Positions 37,259-47,146 of a DNA stretch of 64,000 nucleotides are shown piece by piece. How positions within the stretch are numbered: position 1 is the stretch's first letter; the number at the start of each line of letters is the position of its first letter. The DNA lies in NCBI GenBank assembly GCA_945897805.1, contig CAMDFX010000007.1:1-64000 (forward strand), read 5' to 3'. A program made the position numbers and the translations under genes. Origin of the DNA: Chryseobacterium gleum. GTDB lineage: Bacteria > Bacteroidota > Bacteroidia > Flavobacteriales_D > Crocinitomicaceae. The notes under the pieces are model-generated. The model ran no database searches. It was not told where the DNA came from and worked only from the letters and a program-made list of their open reading frames with translations.

Positions 37259-38459
37259 GGTTTTTTTTAAGTTTATCCAATTGTATAGATTATTAACGAA
37301 AATATATGATTATTTTAATCACATATTAGGATTTATCAAAATTTTAAAATTGATTATTAAAATCGATCCAAATGTTGAAGTCTTTTTCTTTTTTCCATTT
37401 TATCATACTGGGGGCGCAGAAAGGGTACATTTGGATATTGTGAGTTCAATGAAAAAAAAGAGTGTTGTTTTTTTTACACTTCCTTCTGCAAACGAGCATT
37501 TTAAATCTAAATTTAACAGTGTTTCTACTTGTGTAGAGTTAGAAAAATTTATCAGAAAACCCTTTCAAAGATACATTGTCAAATATATCCTTCTTAAGAA
37601 AATAAATTTTGGTAAAAACAAAGTAGTTTTTGGCTGTCATTCAATGCTGTTTTACGAGCTTTTAAGTAGCATGAATTCTAATGTCAAAAGAATTGATTTA
37701 ATACATGCATTTACAGGGCCTTGCGAACCTGGTTTTGAAAAAACAAGTCTGCCTTACATTCCTCTTATTGAAAAGAGAGTTGTCATAAACTTAAAAGCTA
37801 AAAATGATATTTTAAATTTGTATGAAGAGAAAAAGATAGATTCAAATTTCAATGAAAGAATTCAAGTTATTCCAAATTCAACTGATTTTACATGTGAGGT
37901 TTGCCCAATAAAAACCGAAAATGAATTTAAAGTTTTGTATGTCGGAAGAAATAGTCCTGAGAAAAGAATTAATTTACTTGGAAAAATAGCATCAGATTTA
38001 AAAAAAGTAAATGATAAAATAGAAATTATCTTAATCGGTGAAAATTTGATTGACGCTATTGATTTGGCAGATCAAAAGGCTTGTGTTTTTTTAGCTAATG
38101 TTGACGACAGAGATTTTTTAGCTGAATTATATAGTAGCGCTCATTGTGTTATTATTACATCAAGTAGAGAGGGTTTTCCAATGGTCTTTATGGAGGGAAT
38201 GACTTTTGGTTGTATACCTGTTTCAACTGATGTTGGGGGTATACAAGAGCATGTTTTGAATGAAGAAACTGGTTTTCTTGTTGAGAATACGAATGATGAT
38301 GTAATTTTGATCGATTGTTTTGTAAAACTTCTTTTAAAAATTGAACAAGATAGAATGAAATTTGAAAAAATAAGTTTAAATTCACATCGTCACGCTCAAC
38401 ATAATTTTGGAAAAGCCAAATTTAATTTTAGCTATGAACAATTAATTCAAAATAAGTGA
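37242..38459 (+). CDS. Glycosyltransferase family 4-like
   Basis: A GT-B enzyme of 405 residues, with a basic/hydrophobic first 45 residues that may rest on the membrane. FYHTGGAERVHLDIV marks the acceptor half, and VLYVGRNSPEKRINLLGKIA with SSREGFPMVFMEGMTFGCI the donor half. The region is notably AT-rich. The stop overlaps the GTG start of the next gene by 4 bases. Confidence 0.87.
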   Translation: MKEKIKVFFKFIQLYRLLTKIYDYFNHILGFIKILKLIIKIDPNVEVFFFFPFYHTGGAERVHLDIVSSMKKKSVVFFTLPSANEHFKSKFNSVSTCVELEKFIRKPFQRYIVKYILLKKINFGKNKVVFGCHSMLFYELLSSMNSNVKRIDLIHAFTGPCEPGFEKTSLPYIPLIEKRVVINLKAKNDILNLYEEKKIDSNFNERIQVIPNSTDFTCEVCPIKTENEFKVLYVGRNSPEKRINLLGKIASDLKKVNDKIEIILIGENLIDAIDLADQKACVFLANVDDRDFLAELYSSAHCVIITSSREGFPMVFMEGMTFGCIPVSTDVGGIQEHVLNEETGFLVENTNDDVILIDCFVKLLLKIEQDRMKFEKISLNSHRHAQHNFGKAKFNFSYEQLIQNK

Positions 38460-39274
38460 ATAAGTTTGATTCGTTGGTATCATTTATCATACCATACTAT
38501 AATTCAGGGTCCACAATTCAAGAAACCGTTGATTCAATTTTCAATCAATCGTATGAAAACTTTGATGTTTGGATTATTAATGATGGGAGCACAGATTTAT
38601 TTTCTATCGAAAAGTTGAAGGAGTTCGAAAATCATCCAAAAATTAATCTTTTACATCAAGAAAATGCGGGGCCAAGTGTAGCAAGAAATTTGGCATTAAG
38701 CTTTGCAAAAGGTCAATATATAGTTTCTCTTGATGCGGATGATAAAATTGAGTACACAACACTTATTGACTCGATCAAGATTTTTACTCTAAACCAAAAA
38801 GTTGGTGTGGTATATGGTAATTTGCAGTTTTTCGGTGAAAATCACAAGATTAAAATACAAGAAGAATTTTCACTTGAAAAACAATTACTTTGGAATCAAA
38901 TAGCTGTCTGTTGTGTAATTCGTAAAAAAGTATTTGAGGAAGTCGGATCATATGACTTTCATCTTAGTTTATTAGGACTTGAGGATTGGGAGTTTTGGTT
39001 AAGAGTAGGACAAACGAGTTGGGAATTTAAAAAAGTTGAAAAAGTACATTTTAATATTCGGGTCGAATCAAATTCAAGAACTTTCCAAGTTGCTAACAAA
39101 AACATTCATGAAATAAAAAAATATGTTTGTCAAAAGCATGCTCTTTTATGGGTAGAAATGTATGATAATATGTACTACCAAAATAAAATGACCGCAGAAA
39201 TGCCAGACTTTAAGATAGGAAGAATTATTCTGGCGCCATACAGATTTTTTAAGCATAAAATTTTTAATCGATGA
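38456..39274 (+). CDS. Glycosyltransferase family 2
   Basis: A GT-A fold enzyme of 272 residues. SFIIPYYNSGSTIQETVDSI opens the nucleotide fold, IINDGSTD follows, and the metal-binding DxD is SLDADDKIEY. The acceptor-site ED-W motif appears as LLGLEDWEFWLRVG. It starts with GTG overlapping the previous stop and ends 4 bases into the next gene. Confidence 0.9.
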   Translation: MNKFDSLVSFIIPYYNSGSTIQETVDSIFNQSYENFDVWIINDGSTDLFSIEKLKEFENHPKINLLHQENAGPSVARNLALSFAKGQYIVSLDADDKIEYTTLIDSIKIFTLNQKVGVVYGNLQFFGENHKIKIQEEFSLEKQLLWNQIAVCCVIRKKVFEEVGSYDFHLSLLGLEDWEFWLRVGQTSWEFKKVEKVHFNIRVESNSRTFQVANKNIHEIKKYVCQKHALLWVEMYDNMYYQNKMTAEMPDFKIGRIILAPYRFFKHKIFNR

Positions 39275-40209
39275 ACGAATATCGAATAATAAGGCTTTCT
39301 GCAGCCAGCATAGAGGATCTTTCAATCATATATAAAAATGCTTTTGGATATGATTTAGATCTGAAAGCATTTTTAAAGAAACAAAATACTTTACAGTTTG
39401 GTGATGCTCTTGTTGGTTTCATAGCTTATGACCAAGAAAACAATCCTGCAGCTTTTTATGGAGTCTATCCCTGCAAAATTGAATTTAACGGTAAATTGTT
39501 TTTAGCAGCCCAATCAGGAGACACGATGACGCACAGTGATCACACAGGAAAAGGCTTGTTCACTAAATTGGCTTTGGAAACTTATCAATATTGTAGAGAA
39601 AATGGTTTTCATTGTGTATTTGGTTTCCCCAATGAAAATTCATTTCCAGGATTTATAAAACGCTTAGGTTGGTCTCATTTCGATGACATGGTGCCTTATT
39701 TAATTCGAGTAAAATGTTTACCTTGGATAAGATTGAAAAATACCTTCAAATTACCTCAGAAAATGCATAATAGTTGGTGTAGATTAATACTGAAAACTAA
39801 AAGTAAAGGTGTTCCATTTCAAAGTTCATGTTTGAATTCCAATGTTCCAGTTGTTGATCATTCTGCTGATTTTTTCAAATATAAAACTTATGGAGAAAAT
39901 TATTTAATCAAAGTTTTTGGAATAAATGTTTGGATAAAATTTGATGATACTTTTTTATTCATTGGCGATATTGAGAAATGTGAAGAACATCAATTTGTGA
40001 AAGTAAGTAAAGGATTAAAAAGACTTGCGTTCAAGATGGGATTACCACATTTGAGATTTCATGCTAGTTCTCAAACCTGGGGAAGTGCAATATTTGAAAA
40101 ATATGGTGTTGCAATGGAAGTAAAATATCCAGTTGGAGGAATTAATTTTACAAACGAAATCCCGTTGGAACAACTTAAGTTTACTGGGGCGGATAATGAT
40201 ACATTTTGA
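39271..40209 (+). CDS. GNAT-family N-acetyltransferase
   Basis: The N-terminal 150 residues are a GNAT fold, with the acetyl-CoA loop HSDHTGKGLFTKLALE (about 90-105) and GFPNENSFPGFIKRLGW after it. The remaining 160 residues have no clear motif and may form a second, degenerate GNAT lobe. In a glycan locus this likely acetylates an amino sugar such as a 4-amino or 3-amino precursor. It overlaps the upstream gene by 4 bases; the deacetylase follows in 3. Confidence 0.82.
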   Translation: MNEYRIIRLSAASIEDLSIIYKNAFGYDLDLKAFLKKQNTLQFGDALVGFIAYDQENNPAAFYGVYPCKIEFNGKLFLAAQSGDTMTHSDHTGKGLFTKLALETYQYCRENGFHCVFGFPNENSFPGFIKRLGWSHFDDMVPYLIRVKCLPWIRLKNTFKLPQKMHNSWCRLILKTKSKGVPFQSSCLNSNVPVVDHSADFFKYKTYGENYLIKVFGINVWIKFDDTFLFIGDIEKCEEHQFVKVSKGLKRLAFKMGLPHLRFHASSQTWGSAIFEKYGVAMEVKYPVGGINFTNEIPLEQLKFTGADNDTF

Positions 40210-40212
40210 ATT

Positions 40213-41253
40213 TTGAATTGGATAAAAAGCAAAATACTAGGTTTTTTTGTTAAAACAAAAGGAGTTTTTTCCTCGCCAATTTTGGGAGGGAAAGGAATAA
40301 TCTTTATGTTGCATCGTGTTTTACCTGAAGTGCAGCGAAATGCTTATTCTTTGAACAAAGACTTAGCAATTACACCTGAAAAGTTAGAAGAATTTATACT
40401 TTTTTTTCAAAAAAAAGGGTTTGTATTTATATCGCTTGATGAATTAACAAATTGGTTGGATAGAAAGCACAAAATCAATCATAAATTTATTTGCCTAACT
40501 TTTGATGATGGTTATAAAGACAATTTACTTTTTGGATTGCCAGTGTTGAAAAAGCACAATGTTCCTGCAGCAATATATGTAACCAATTGCTTTCCAAGCG
40601 GCAGTGGGGTTTTGTGGTGGTACTTGTTTGAGGAGTACGTAAAAAGTAATAAGCAATTGCAATTAACCTCTTCCATTGGCAACTATAAATTCTTTTGGAA
40701 TAATGATGATGAAGCTCATGCCCAATTTGGATCAATCAGTAATGCAATAAAATCAATTCCATTCATTGAACTAAATGAAGTGTTGAAAATGGCATTTAAT
40801 ATTGATGACATTGAATTGACTGCTCAGGTCAAAAGTGAGTCTTTAAGTTGGGAAGAATTGAAGATGATTGCAGAGGAACCACTTATTACTATTGGCGCGC
40901 ACACCATGAATCATATCGCTTTAAAACAACAAAATAAAGTTTTAGTGGAACAAGAATTGAGAAATTCTAAATTAGAGCTTGAAAGTAAAATTGGAAGAAA
41001 GGTAACTCATTTTGCATATCCTTATGGAGGGAAATTTGATGTTTCCAAAGTAGATATTGAACTGACTCAAAAAGTCGGATTTAAAACAGCAACTTTAAAT
41101 CAACCCGGTAATATTTTTAAAAGCAATAGGCATAGTAAGTTTGCCTTGGCAAGAATGCCGCTGGGAAATAGGATAGATGACGAAAGAATGAATTATTACC
41201 TGAATGGAATTTATCATTTTTCGGTAAATGGATTTTCTAAAAATCTTTATTAA
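40213..41253 (+). CDS. Polysaccharide deacetylase (carbohydrate esterase family 4)
   Basis: A 346-residue NodB-type hydrolase, starting at TTG 40213. The catalytic Asp and metal Asp sit in LTFDDGYKDN, the metal His residues in IGAHTMNHIAL, and FAYPYGGKFD supplies the third block. There is no signal peptide but a basic, hydrophobic N-terminus; it may act on lipid-linked sugars at the membrane. The adjoining acetyltransferase and deacetylase genes suggest that N- or O-acetyl groups on the glycan are edited. Confidence 0.88.
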   Translation: MNWIKSKILGFFVKTKGVFSSPILGGKGIIFMLHRVLPEVQRNAYSLNKDLAITPEKLEEFILFFQKKGFVFISLDELTNWLDRKHKINHKFICLTFDDGYKDNLLFGLPVLKKHNVPAAIYVTNCFPSGSGVLWWYLFEEYVKSNKQLQLTSSIGNYKFFWNNDDEAHAQFGSISNAIKSIPFIELNEVLKMAFNIDDIELTAQVKSESLSWEELKMIAEEPLITIGAHTMNHIALKQQNKVLVEQELRNSKLELESKIGRKVTHFAYPYGGKFDVSKVDIELTQKVGFKTATLNQPGNIFKSNRHSKFALARMPLGNRIDDERMNYYLNGIYHFSVNGFSKNLY

Positions 41254-42240
41254 ATGGAAATCTCAATAATAATAGTTAGCTATAAAACGCCTGAATTAAT
41301 TTTGGGATGTATTCGTTCAATTTATGAAAATACATCTTCGATTAACTTAGAAATAATTGTTGTTGATAATGCTTCTGGGGACGGCAGTAAAGAACTTGTT
41401 TTGAAAAACTTTGTCGATGTAATTTGGATTGACTCTGGGTACAATGCAGGGTTTTCAAGGGCCAATAATATCGGTATTGAAAGATCTTCAGGAGATTATC
41501 TTTTAATTCTTAATCCTGACACTTTTATTAAAGGTGATTTTTTGACTAAAATCCTTGCATTTTACAAAAATCAAAATTTAGTATTTAAGGATAAATTAGG
41601 TCTATTGACTACCCGAATTATTTCATCAGTAGATGAATCATTACTTGTTGGAACTGGAAGGAAATTTACAGGTTTTCAAAAAGAAATAAAAAAGAATCCC
41701 TTTTCAATACTTATGAATCGGATTTTGGGTGGCAAAAAAGTAGCGTACGAACCAAAGAAATTCCACTATCAAAATCATGAGGTGGACTTTGTTAGTGGAG
41801 CATGTTTTATGTTTCAAAAGTCAAAACTAAGTGCTAGTAACTTATTTTTCGACGAAGACTTTTTTCTATACTTTGAAGATTTGGAATTTTGTTTTCGAGC
41901 AAGAAAGTCAGGATTAAGAAATTATTTTTGTTCCGACATTGAAATTTATCATGTAAATTCGGCAAGTACTTCCAAAACAAATAATTTGAATGCTCAAATT
42001 AAAATTTCTGAATATCTTTTTTATTTCAAGAGATTTAATTCTGTGCAATATTTTTTGTTGGGAAATTTAATAAAGTTTAATTTTTATATAAATAAACTTT
42101 TATTAAGAAGAAAAAATGAAGTTCAGTTATTGAAAGAATTAAATGATGAAAATCAACTATTTAAAGAATATTTTTTTCAGATACCAAAAAAATATGGTAA
42201 GAAAAGAGAAGGAAAAGTAGAATTTTTAAAATATGATTAG
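41254..42240 (+). CDS. Glycosyltransferase family 2 (rhamnosyltransferase-like)
   Basis: A GT-A enzyme of 328 residues, beginning at the base after the preceding stop. ISIIIVSYKTPELILGCIRS is the start, VVDNASGDGS and LLILNPDTFI the donor-binding and DxD-equivalent blocks, and VDFVSGACFMFQKS plus FFLYFEDLEFCFRARKSG the acceptor side. WbbL-like rhamnosyltransferases have the same pattern; the sugar is unproven. It overlaps the next gene by 8 bases. Confidence 0.9.
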   Translation: MEISIIIVSYKTPELILGCIRSIYENTSSINLEIIVVDNASGDGSKELVLKNFVDVIWIDSGYNAGFSRANNIGIERSSGDYLLILNPDTFIKGDFLTKILAFYKNQNLVFKDKLGLLTTRIISSVDESLLVGTGRKFTGFQKEIKKNPFSILMNRILGGKKVAYEPKKFHYQNHEVDFVSGACFMFQKSKLSASNLFFDEDFFLYFEDLEFCFRARKSGLRNYFCSDIEIYHVNSASTSKTNNLNAQIKISEYLFYFKRFNSVQYFLLGNLIKFNFYINKLLLRRKNEVQLLKELNDENQLFKEYFFQIPKKYGKKREGKVEFLKYD

Positions 42241-43147
42241 AAGGATAAAAAATAGTATTTTTCCTAAAAGCAACAAAAAGATTGTTGAAGATCTTATTCG
42301 TAATATTTCATTAATACGAGAAGAGCACGAGGTGATTGTATTATATGGCTCTCCAACGGGAGGTAATTGGAAAGGAATAGCTAATGCTACTATCGGTTTG
42401 TTTCCAAATAATTCACTGCAAATTCCTCAATGGTATTCAAATTCTGTATTAAACGAGCAAGAAACAAACAAGGTTTGTGAGCACATTAAAGAATCAAAAT
42501 TTGAAAAGGTAATTATTAGCGGTTTTGCAAATTATTTTTTTAGTTGGATCAAATTATTAAAAGCAAACACTAAAATTGAAGTTCTATTTCATGGAACCAT
42601 TAGTGAATTTCACGAAAAAGAAAAACAGCATTTCGTTCGAGATTTAATAAAGTTGGGGGAATCTGGAGATATAAAAAGATTTGGTTTTGTAAAGGAGGGT
42701 TTAGAACATGTATTTAGAACATTATATGGTTTTGATTGCTTTCATCAACCCCTTTCCAATCCTATTATACCACCAGGACTTGCGTTTTTGAAGTTGGATA
42801 AAACGAAAATACATGTAGGTGTTTTTGGCGCTGATACATTTAATAAGAATTTACACAATCAGGTAATTCATGCTTTGATGATAGAAAATGTGATTGTGCA
42901 TGTCTTGGATAAATCTATTTTTGAGTATTTAAATTTGTCTGAAAGGATAGTTGAGCATGGAAAAAATTTAGATAAAGTACATTTTTTGTCTATTTTAGGT
43001 TCAATGGATTTGAATTTATATATGTCGTTCAACGAATCTTGGGGTCTGGTTTCACATGAAAGTTTAGAAATAGGAGTACCATGTATTGAAATAATTAAGT
43101 TTGATTACTTTAAACTAATACGAAATCAAATTGAAAGTATCAGATAG
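42233..43147 (+). CDS. Divergent GT-B-like glycosyltransferase, truncated-looking
   Basis: This 304-residue protein has no clean family motif. The second half keeps a GT-B outline: HVGVFGADTFNKNLHNQVIH would replace the usual xGRxxxxKG block, and YMSFNESWGLVSHESLEIGV corresponds to the E-x7-E donor site with only the E in SHESLEIG retained. It is 60-100 residues shorter than its neighbours. Position between two overlapping glycan genes supports a transferase role. Confidence 0.6.
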   Translation: MIRRIKNSIFPKSNKKIVEDLIRNISLIREEHEVIVLYGSPTGGNWKGIANATIGLFPNNSLQIPQWYSNSVLNEQETNKVCEHIKESKFEKVIISGFANYFFSWIKLLKANTKIEVLFHGTISEFHEKEKQHFVRDLIKLGESGDIKRFGFVKEGLEHVFRTLYGFDCFHQPLSNPIIPPGLAFLKLDKTKIHVGVFGADTFNKNLHNQVIHALMIENVIVHVLDKSIFEYLNLSERIVEHGKNLDKVHFLSILGSMDLNLYMSFNESWGLVSHESLEIGVPCIEIIKFDYFKLIRNQIESIR

Positions 43148-44291
43148 AGTTTATTTTAAGGGAATTGACGGTTTACGCGCTATTGGTGCGCTTTCTGTTG
43201 TATTGGGCCATATTGAGTTATCCAAAAAGTCAGTTGGCATTGAAAATTTGATGGAATATTCATTTTATAAGAATACTTCCGGTCATTTAGGTGTTCTTTT
43301 GTTTTTTGTATTGAGTGGTTTTTTGATAAGTTATCTCCTATTTAAAGAAAAAGCAGAAACAAACGATATTAATATTCTTAGTTTTTACAAAAGACGAGCT
43401 CTAAGAATTTGGCCTATTTACTATTTGATTGTTATTTTACTTTTTTTTGTTTTTCCCTTCATAATTGAGTTTGATTATTTCGGTAAACCAAACTGGGAAT
43501 TCCCAATGTCTAACCTAAATACATTACTCATTTATTTTTTGATAGTTCCAAACTTAGTAAGTTTTGGCTTTGGTGGGCTTGGTGGAGGATTTCAATTAGG
43601 CTCGATTGGAACAGAGGAACAATTTTATCTATTTTGGCCTTGGTTAATTAAGAAATTTAAATGTGTACTCTATCCAATTTTAGGAATAATGATTTTTATT
43701 CCTTTAGTTCCTCATTTATGTGATTTTCTTTCGGTTCATTATTTCGGAAAAGATGAATCTGCAAAATTGTTTTTGCGTCAACTTGGAGATTTTTTTAGTT
43801 ATTTTAAGATTAATTGCATGGCTACTGGAGGTCTAATTGCTTGGATTTATTTTAAGAAAATTGAAAAACTCTTAAATTTATTTTATTCTAAAGTTTTCCA
43901 AATTATTGTTTTAATTTTCGCTTTTGGCGGTTGGTTGAGTGGTTTCCATTTAAATTATTTTTCTGATGAATACTATTCTGTATTATTTGCTATCATCATT
44001 TTAAATACTGCAACTAATCCAAAATCAATGGTTTCCTTTGATACTAAATTATTAAATTATTTAGGGAAAATTTCTTACGGCATATATGTTTATCATTGGA
44101 TAGTAATTTATTTTTTTATGGATCTCTTCATGCCACTCAAGACTGACTTTTGGATATATAACTTATTGTTGTATTTTTGTTCAATATCAGTGACTTTAGT
44201 AGTTTCCCATTTTTCTTATTTTTATTTTGAAATTATGTTTTTGAAACTTAAAGAAAAATTTGCGGTTATTAAATCTAATAAGAAAATATGA
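43131..44291 (+). CDS. Membrane O-acyltransferase (acyltransferase-3 family, OatA-like)
   Basis: A 386-residue membrane protein with about ten helices. KGIDGLRAIGALSVVLGHIE contains the conserved His of the family, and GVLLFFVLSGFLISYLLFKE and FYKRRALRIWPIYYLI follow as in OafA/OatA enzymes that acetylate sugars on the outer face of the membrane. There is no SGNH domain fused to the C-terminus. TTG at 43131 starts within the upstream gene, an overlap of 17 bases. Confidence 0.88.
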   Translation: MKVSDRVYFKGIDGLRAIGALSVVLGHIELSKKSVGIENLMEYSFYKNTSGHLGVLLFFVLSGFLISYLLFKEKAETNDINILSFYKRRALRIWPIYYLIVILLFFVFPFIIEFDYFGKPNWEFPMSNLNTLLIYFLIVPNLVSFGFGGLGGGFQLGSIGTEEQFYLFWPWLIKKFKCVLYPILGIMIFIPLVPHLCDFLSVHYFGKDESAKLFLRQLGDFFSYFKINCMATGGLIAWIYFKKIEKLLNLFYSKVFQIIVLIFAFGGWLSGFHLNYFSDEYYSVLFAIIILNTATNPKSMVSFDTKLLNYLGKISYGIYVYHWIVIYFFMDLFMPLKTDFWIYNLLLYFCSISVTLVVSHFSYFYFEIMFLKLKEKFAVIKSNKKI

Positions 44292-45235
44292 TTGAAAAAG
44301 TAAAATTGATTTGTATCACTCCAATAAAAAATGAGTCTTGGATATTAGAAAAATTTTTAAGAGCAACATCTTTGTGGGCTGATTTTATAATTCTTGCTGA
44401 TCAAAATTCATCAGATAATTCTCTTGAAATTGCATCGAAATTTGAAAAGACCATTGTAGTCAAAAACGAAACCTCTTACAATGAATTCGAAAGAACGAAG
44501 ATACTTTTAAATGAGGCAAGGAAGATAGAGGGTAAGAAAATTATTTTTGCTCTTGACGCTGATGAAATTTTTTCAGCTAATTTTTTGGATTCATGTGAGT
44601 GGGAAACTATTTTAAATCTTGATCCAGGAACCATGATTTTGATGGATAGAATTAATCTTGATCCTGAACAAGATAATTATTTTGGTAAATTAAAAATGGT
44701 TTTTGGCCTAGTAGATGATGGTTTTTCTACCATTGAAGATACATCGCAAGCAATAATTCATAATATTCGTTTGCCTTGGCCCAAAAATGCAAATTCTTAT
44801 CATTTTAAGGATATTAAAGTTTTACATTTTGATTATTTAATACCTGAAAGGACGATAAGTAAGTTGATATGGTATCAGTGCTTTGAAAAGTTAAAATTCA
44901 ATCATGATGATCAATATTTACTTAATAAATATAGAACTTTCCAAAGTATAGAATCCTTTTTAAGTTCTGTAAAATTATTTAAAATAAAAAGAAAATGGCT
45001 AGAAAGATATGCCACCTTAGGTATTGATATCACTAGTCTCAAGTCTCCTTTTTTATGGTGGACAGATGAAGTAATTGGTATGATAGATGAAAATGGAATT
45101 GATAGGTTTAAGAATTTAGATATAAACAAAATAGACTTGACTACTCGAGCCAAAGAGTTGGGCTTTAGTGATGTTTCGAAATTTCGAGTTAAGCGGACTT
45201 TTCTTCAAAAATTAAAGGGTAGGATTAAATTTTAA
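44288..45235 (+). CDS. Glycosyltransferase family 2-like
   Basis: The protein (315 residues) opens KLICITPIKNESWILEKFLR, with a donor pocket IILADQNSSDNS and DxD-type FALDADEIF. The acceptor half lacks the ED-x-D motif seen in neighbours, and its C-terminal 120 residues are unlike other GT2 enzymes. It overlaps the previous gene by 4 bases. Confidence 0.82.
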   Translation: MIEKVKLICITPIKNESWILEKFLRATSLWADFIILADQNSSDNSLEIASKFEKTIVVKNETSYNEFERTKILLNEARKIEGKKIIFALDADEIFSANFLDSCEWETILNLDPGTMILMDRINLDPEQDNYFGKLKMVFGLVDDGFSTIEDTSQAIIHNIRLPWPKNANSYHFKDIKVLHFDYLIPERTISKLIWYQCFEKLKFNHDDQYLLNKYRTFQSIESFLSSVKLFKIKRKWLERYATLGIDITSLKSPFLWWTDEVIGMIDENGIDRFKNLDINKIDLTTRAKELGFSDVSKFRVKRTFLQKLKGRIKF

Positions 45236-45254
45236 TAACAACTAATAAACTAAT

Positions 45255-46028
45255 ATGAAAAGGTCACTACTTAAATTTTTGCTCACATTTAATACTTTTT
45301 TAAGTTATTTAATTAATTGCGGTCTAAGAGACGGTTTAAAACTATTTTTTTTGAAGGCAAATAAAAATAGAGATTATAAAGTTAAATTGAAAACACTTAA
45401 ATATCCTTTTTTTATAAGAGGGAATTCTTCTGATAGATTGGTTGCAAGTCAAGTTTTTTACACCAAAGATTATGATATTTCAACTAATTTCAAACCAAAA
45501 GTAATCATAGATTGCGGCGCAAACATTGGACTTGCATCATTATATTTCAAGTCTAAATATCCTGAAAGTACAGTTATTGCCATAGAACCAGAAATTAACA
45601 ATTTTAATCTTTTAGTTAAGAACATGGCAAATTACAGCAATTTTACTGCTGTTAATAAAGGGATTTGGTCAGAAAGTTGCCATCTAGAAATCATAAGTGG
45701 TGAAGACAATTTGCCTTGGAGTTTTCAAGTTAAGCAGATTGAAGAACAAACAGAATCAAGCGTGGAAGCAATTAGTTTGTTCGATATTATTACAAAATAT
45801 GACTTGAAAGAAATTGACATTTTAAAAATTGATATTGAAGGTGCTGAAGAGAATTTATTTGAAAAAAATGCGGAAAAATGGCTTCCATTTGTGAAAGTTA
45901 TAATCATTGAATTACATGATAGGTTTTTACCATTGAGTAGTCGTCCTTTCTATAAAGTTTTAAGCGAGTACAAGTTTGATACCTATTTTAAAGGTGAAAA
46001 TATTATAGCCACAAAGCTTAATGACTAA
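45255..46028 (+). CDS. FkbM-family methyltransferase
   Basis: A 257-residue S-adenosylmethionine-dependent methyltransferase. VIIDCGANIGLASLYFKSKY is motif I, VIAIEPE motif II and ILKIDIEGAEENLFEKN the FkbM-specific post-motif. These enzymes methylate sugar hydroxyls in glycans. Terminal methylation is one known capping signal for Wzt-type exporters with a C-terminal domain, which the exporter here has; the link is inferred. Confidence 0.9.
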   Translation: MKRSLLKFLLTFNTFLSYLINCGLRDGLKLFFLKANKNRDYKVKLKTLKYPFFIRGNSSDRLVASQVFYTKDYDISTNFKPKVIIDCGANIGLASLYFKSKYPESTVIAIEPEINNFNLLVKNMANYSNFTAVNKGIWSESCHLEIISGEDNLPWSFQVKQIEEQTESSVEAISLFDIITKYDLKEIDILKIDIEGAEENLFEKNAEKWLPFVKVIIIELHDRFLPLSSRPFYKVLSEYKFDTYFKGENIIATKLND

Positions 46029-46030
46029 TT

Positions 46031-47146
46031 TTGAGAATTATTCACGTCATACCCAATCTTAAAAAAGGTGGAGCTGAGCGCTTAGTGCTGAATATTGTTC
46101 AGGAACTTTCTAAACTTCCAAACATTGATGTTGTATTGGTAACTTTTTCTGATCAAAATGATTATCCATTTTTATCAAAATCAATCACTTGGAAAGTAAT
46201 TCCATCTAAATTTCTTCCATCATTGAAAAGTAAAGGTACTATTGATGTCGAAAACTTACAAAATTTCATCGATGATTTCAATCCGGATATCGTTCACAGC
46301 CATTTATTTGAATCAGAAATTGTGCTTACAAAAATTAATTTTTCAGCCAAAGTGAAACGTGTTTTTCATTTTCATGATAAAATGAGACAATTTCGAAAAT
46401 TTACTTGGAAAACAATTGTAAAGAAGCAACTATTTACAGAATATTATGAAAGAAGATTAGCCTTAAGCTCCTATTGCAAGGGTAGTTATGCAATATGTGT
46501 TTCTGAGGACGTTTTAGAATTTGCTTTGAATGTTTTACCAAAAAAAAATGAGAAGGAATTACTTTACAATGCAATTGATTTAAAGCGATTTACACCTTCA
46601 ATTCTTTCCTATGAAGAATCTATAGAAATTACTACAATAGGAAGCCTTGTTGATAATAAAGCACAAGAATTGGCTATCGAAACAATTTATGTATTAAAAA
46701 AAAGAGGAGAAAATGTGATATTAAACATATTGGGTGACGGGCCAAATATGGAATTACTAAAAGCTTGTGCACATAAATTAAATGTCGAGGATAACATCGT
46801 TTTTCATGGAAAACAAGACTTTCCAGAGAGTTTTTTGAAAAAATCTTTCATCTATTTGCACACTGCCAAATCAGAATCTTTCGGATTGGTTTTAATTGAG
46901 GCGATGGCTTGTGGTTTACCAATAGTTACAGCAGATGCTTTTGGCAATCGATCTTTGATTAAAGAGGGCGAAAATGGATTTATGATTTGGGAACGAGATG
47001 CTGGTTTGATTGCAGATAAAATTCAATTTTTGATTAAAAATGAGTTGGTAAGAAATAAAATGGGTGAGTCAGCAATAGAATTTGCATCTAATTTTGGCTT
47101 GGAAAGCTATGTTGCTAAACTAGTGAGTGTCTATCAAATTTCCTGA
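46031..47146 (+). CDS. Glycosyltransferase family 4
   Basis: A typical GT-B enzyme of 371 residues starting at TTG 46031. PNLKKGGAERLVLNIVQEL opens the acceptor half; VVSE-like loop, ITTIGSLVDNKAQELAIE, ILGDGPNMELL and AKSESFGLVLIEAMACGLP mark the donor half, with the E-x7-E motif intact. It ends 13 bases into the 3' end of the opposite-strand transferase. Confidence 0.93.
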   Translation: MRIIHVIPNLKKGGAERLVLNIVQELSKLPNIDVVLVTFSDQNDYPFLSKSITWKVIPSKFLPSLKSKGTIDVENLQNFIDDFNPDIVHSHLFESEIVLTKINFSAKVKRVFHFHDKMRQFRKFTWKTIVKKQLFTEYYERRLALSSYCKGSYAICVSEDVLEFALNVLPKKNEKELLYNAIDLKRFTPSILSYEESIEITTIGSLVDNKAQELAIETIYVLKKRGENVILNILGDGPNMELLKACAHKLNVEDNIVFHGKQDFPESFLKKSFIYLHTAKSESFGLVLIEAMACGLPIVTADAFGNRSLIKEGENGFMIWERDAGLIADKIQFLIKNELVRNKMGESAIEFASNFGLESYVAKLVSVYQIS

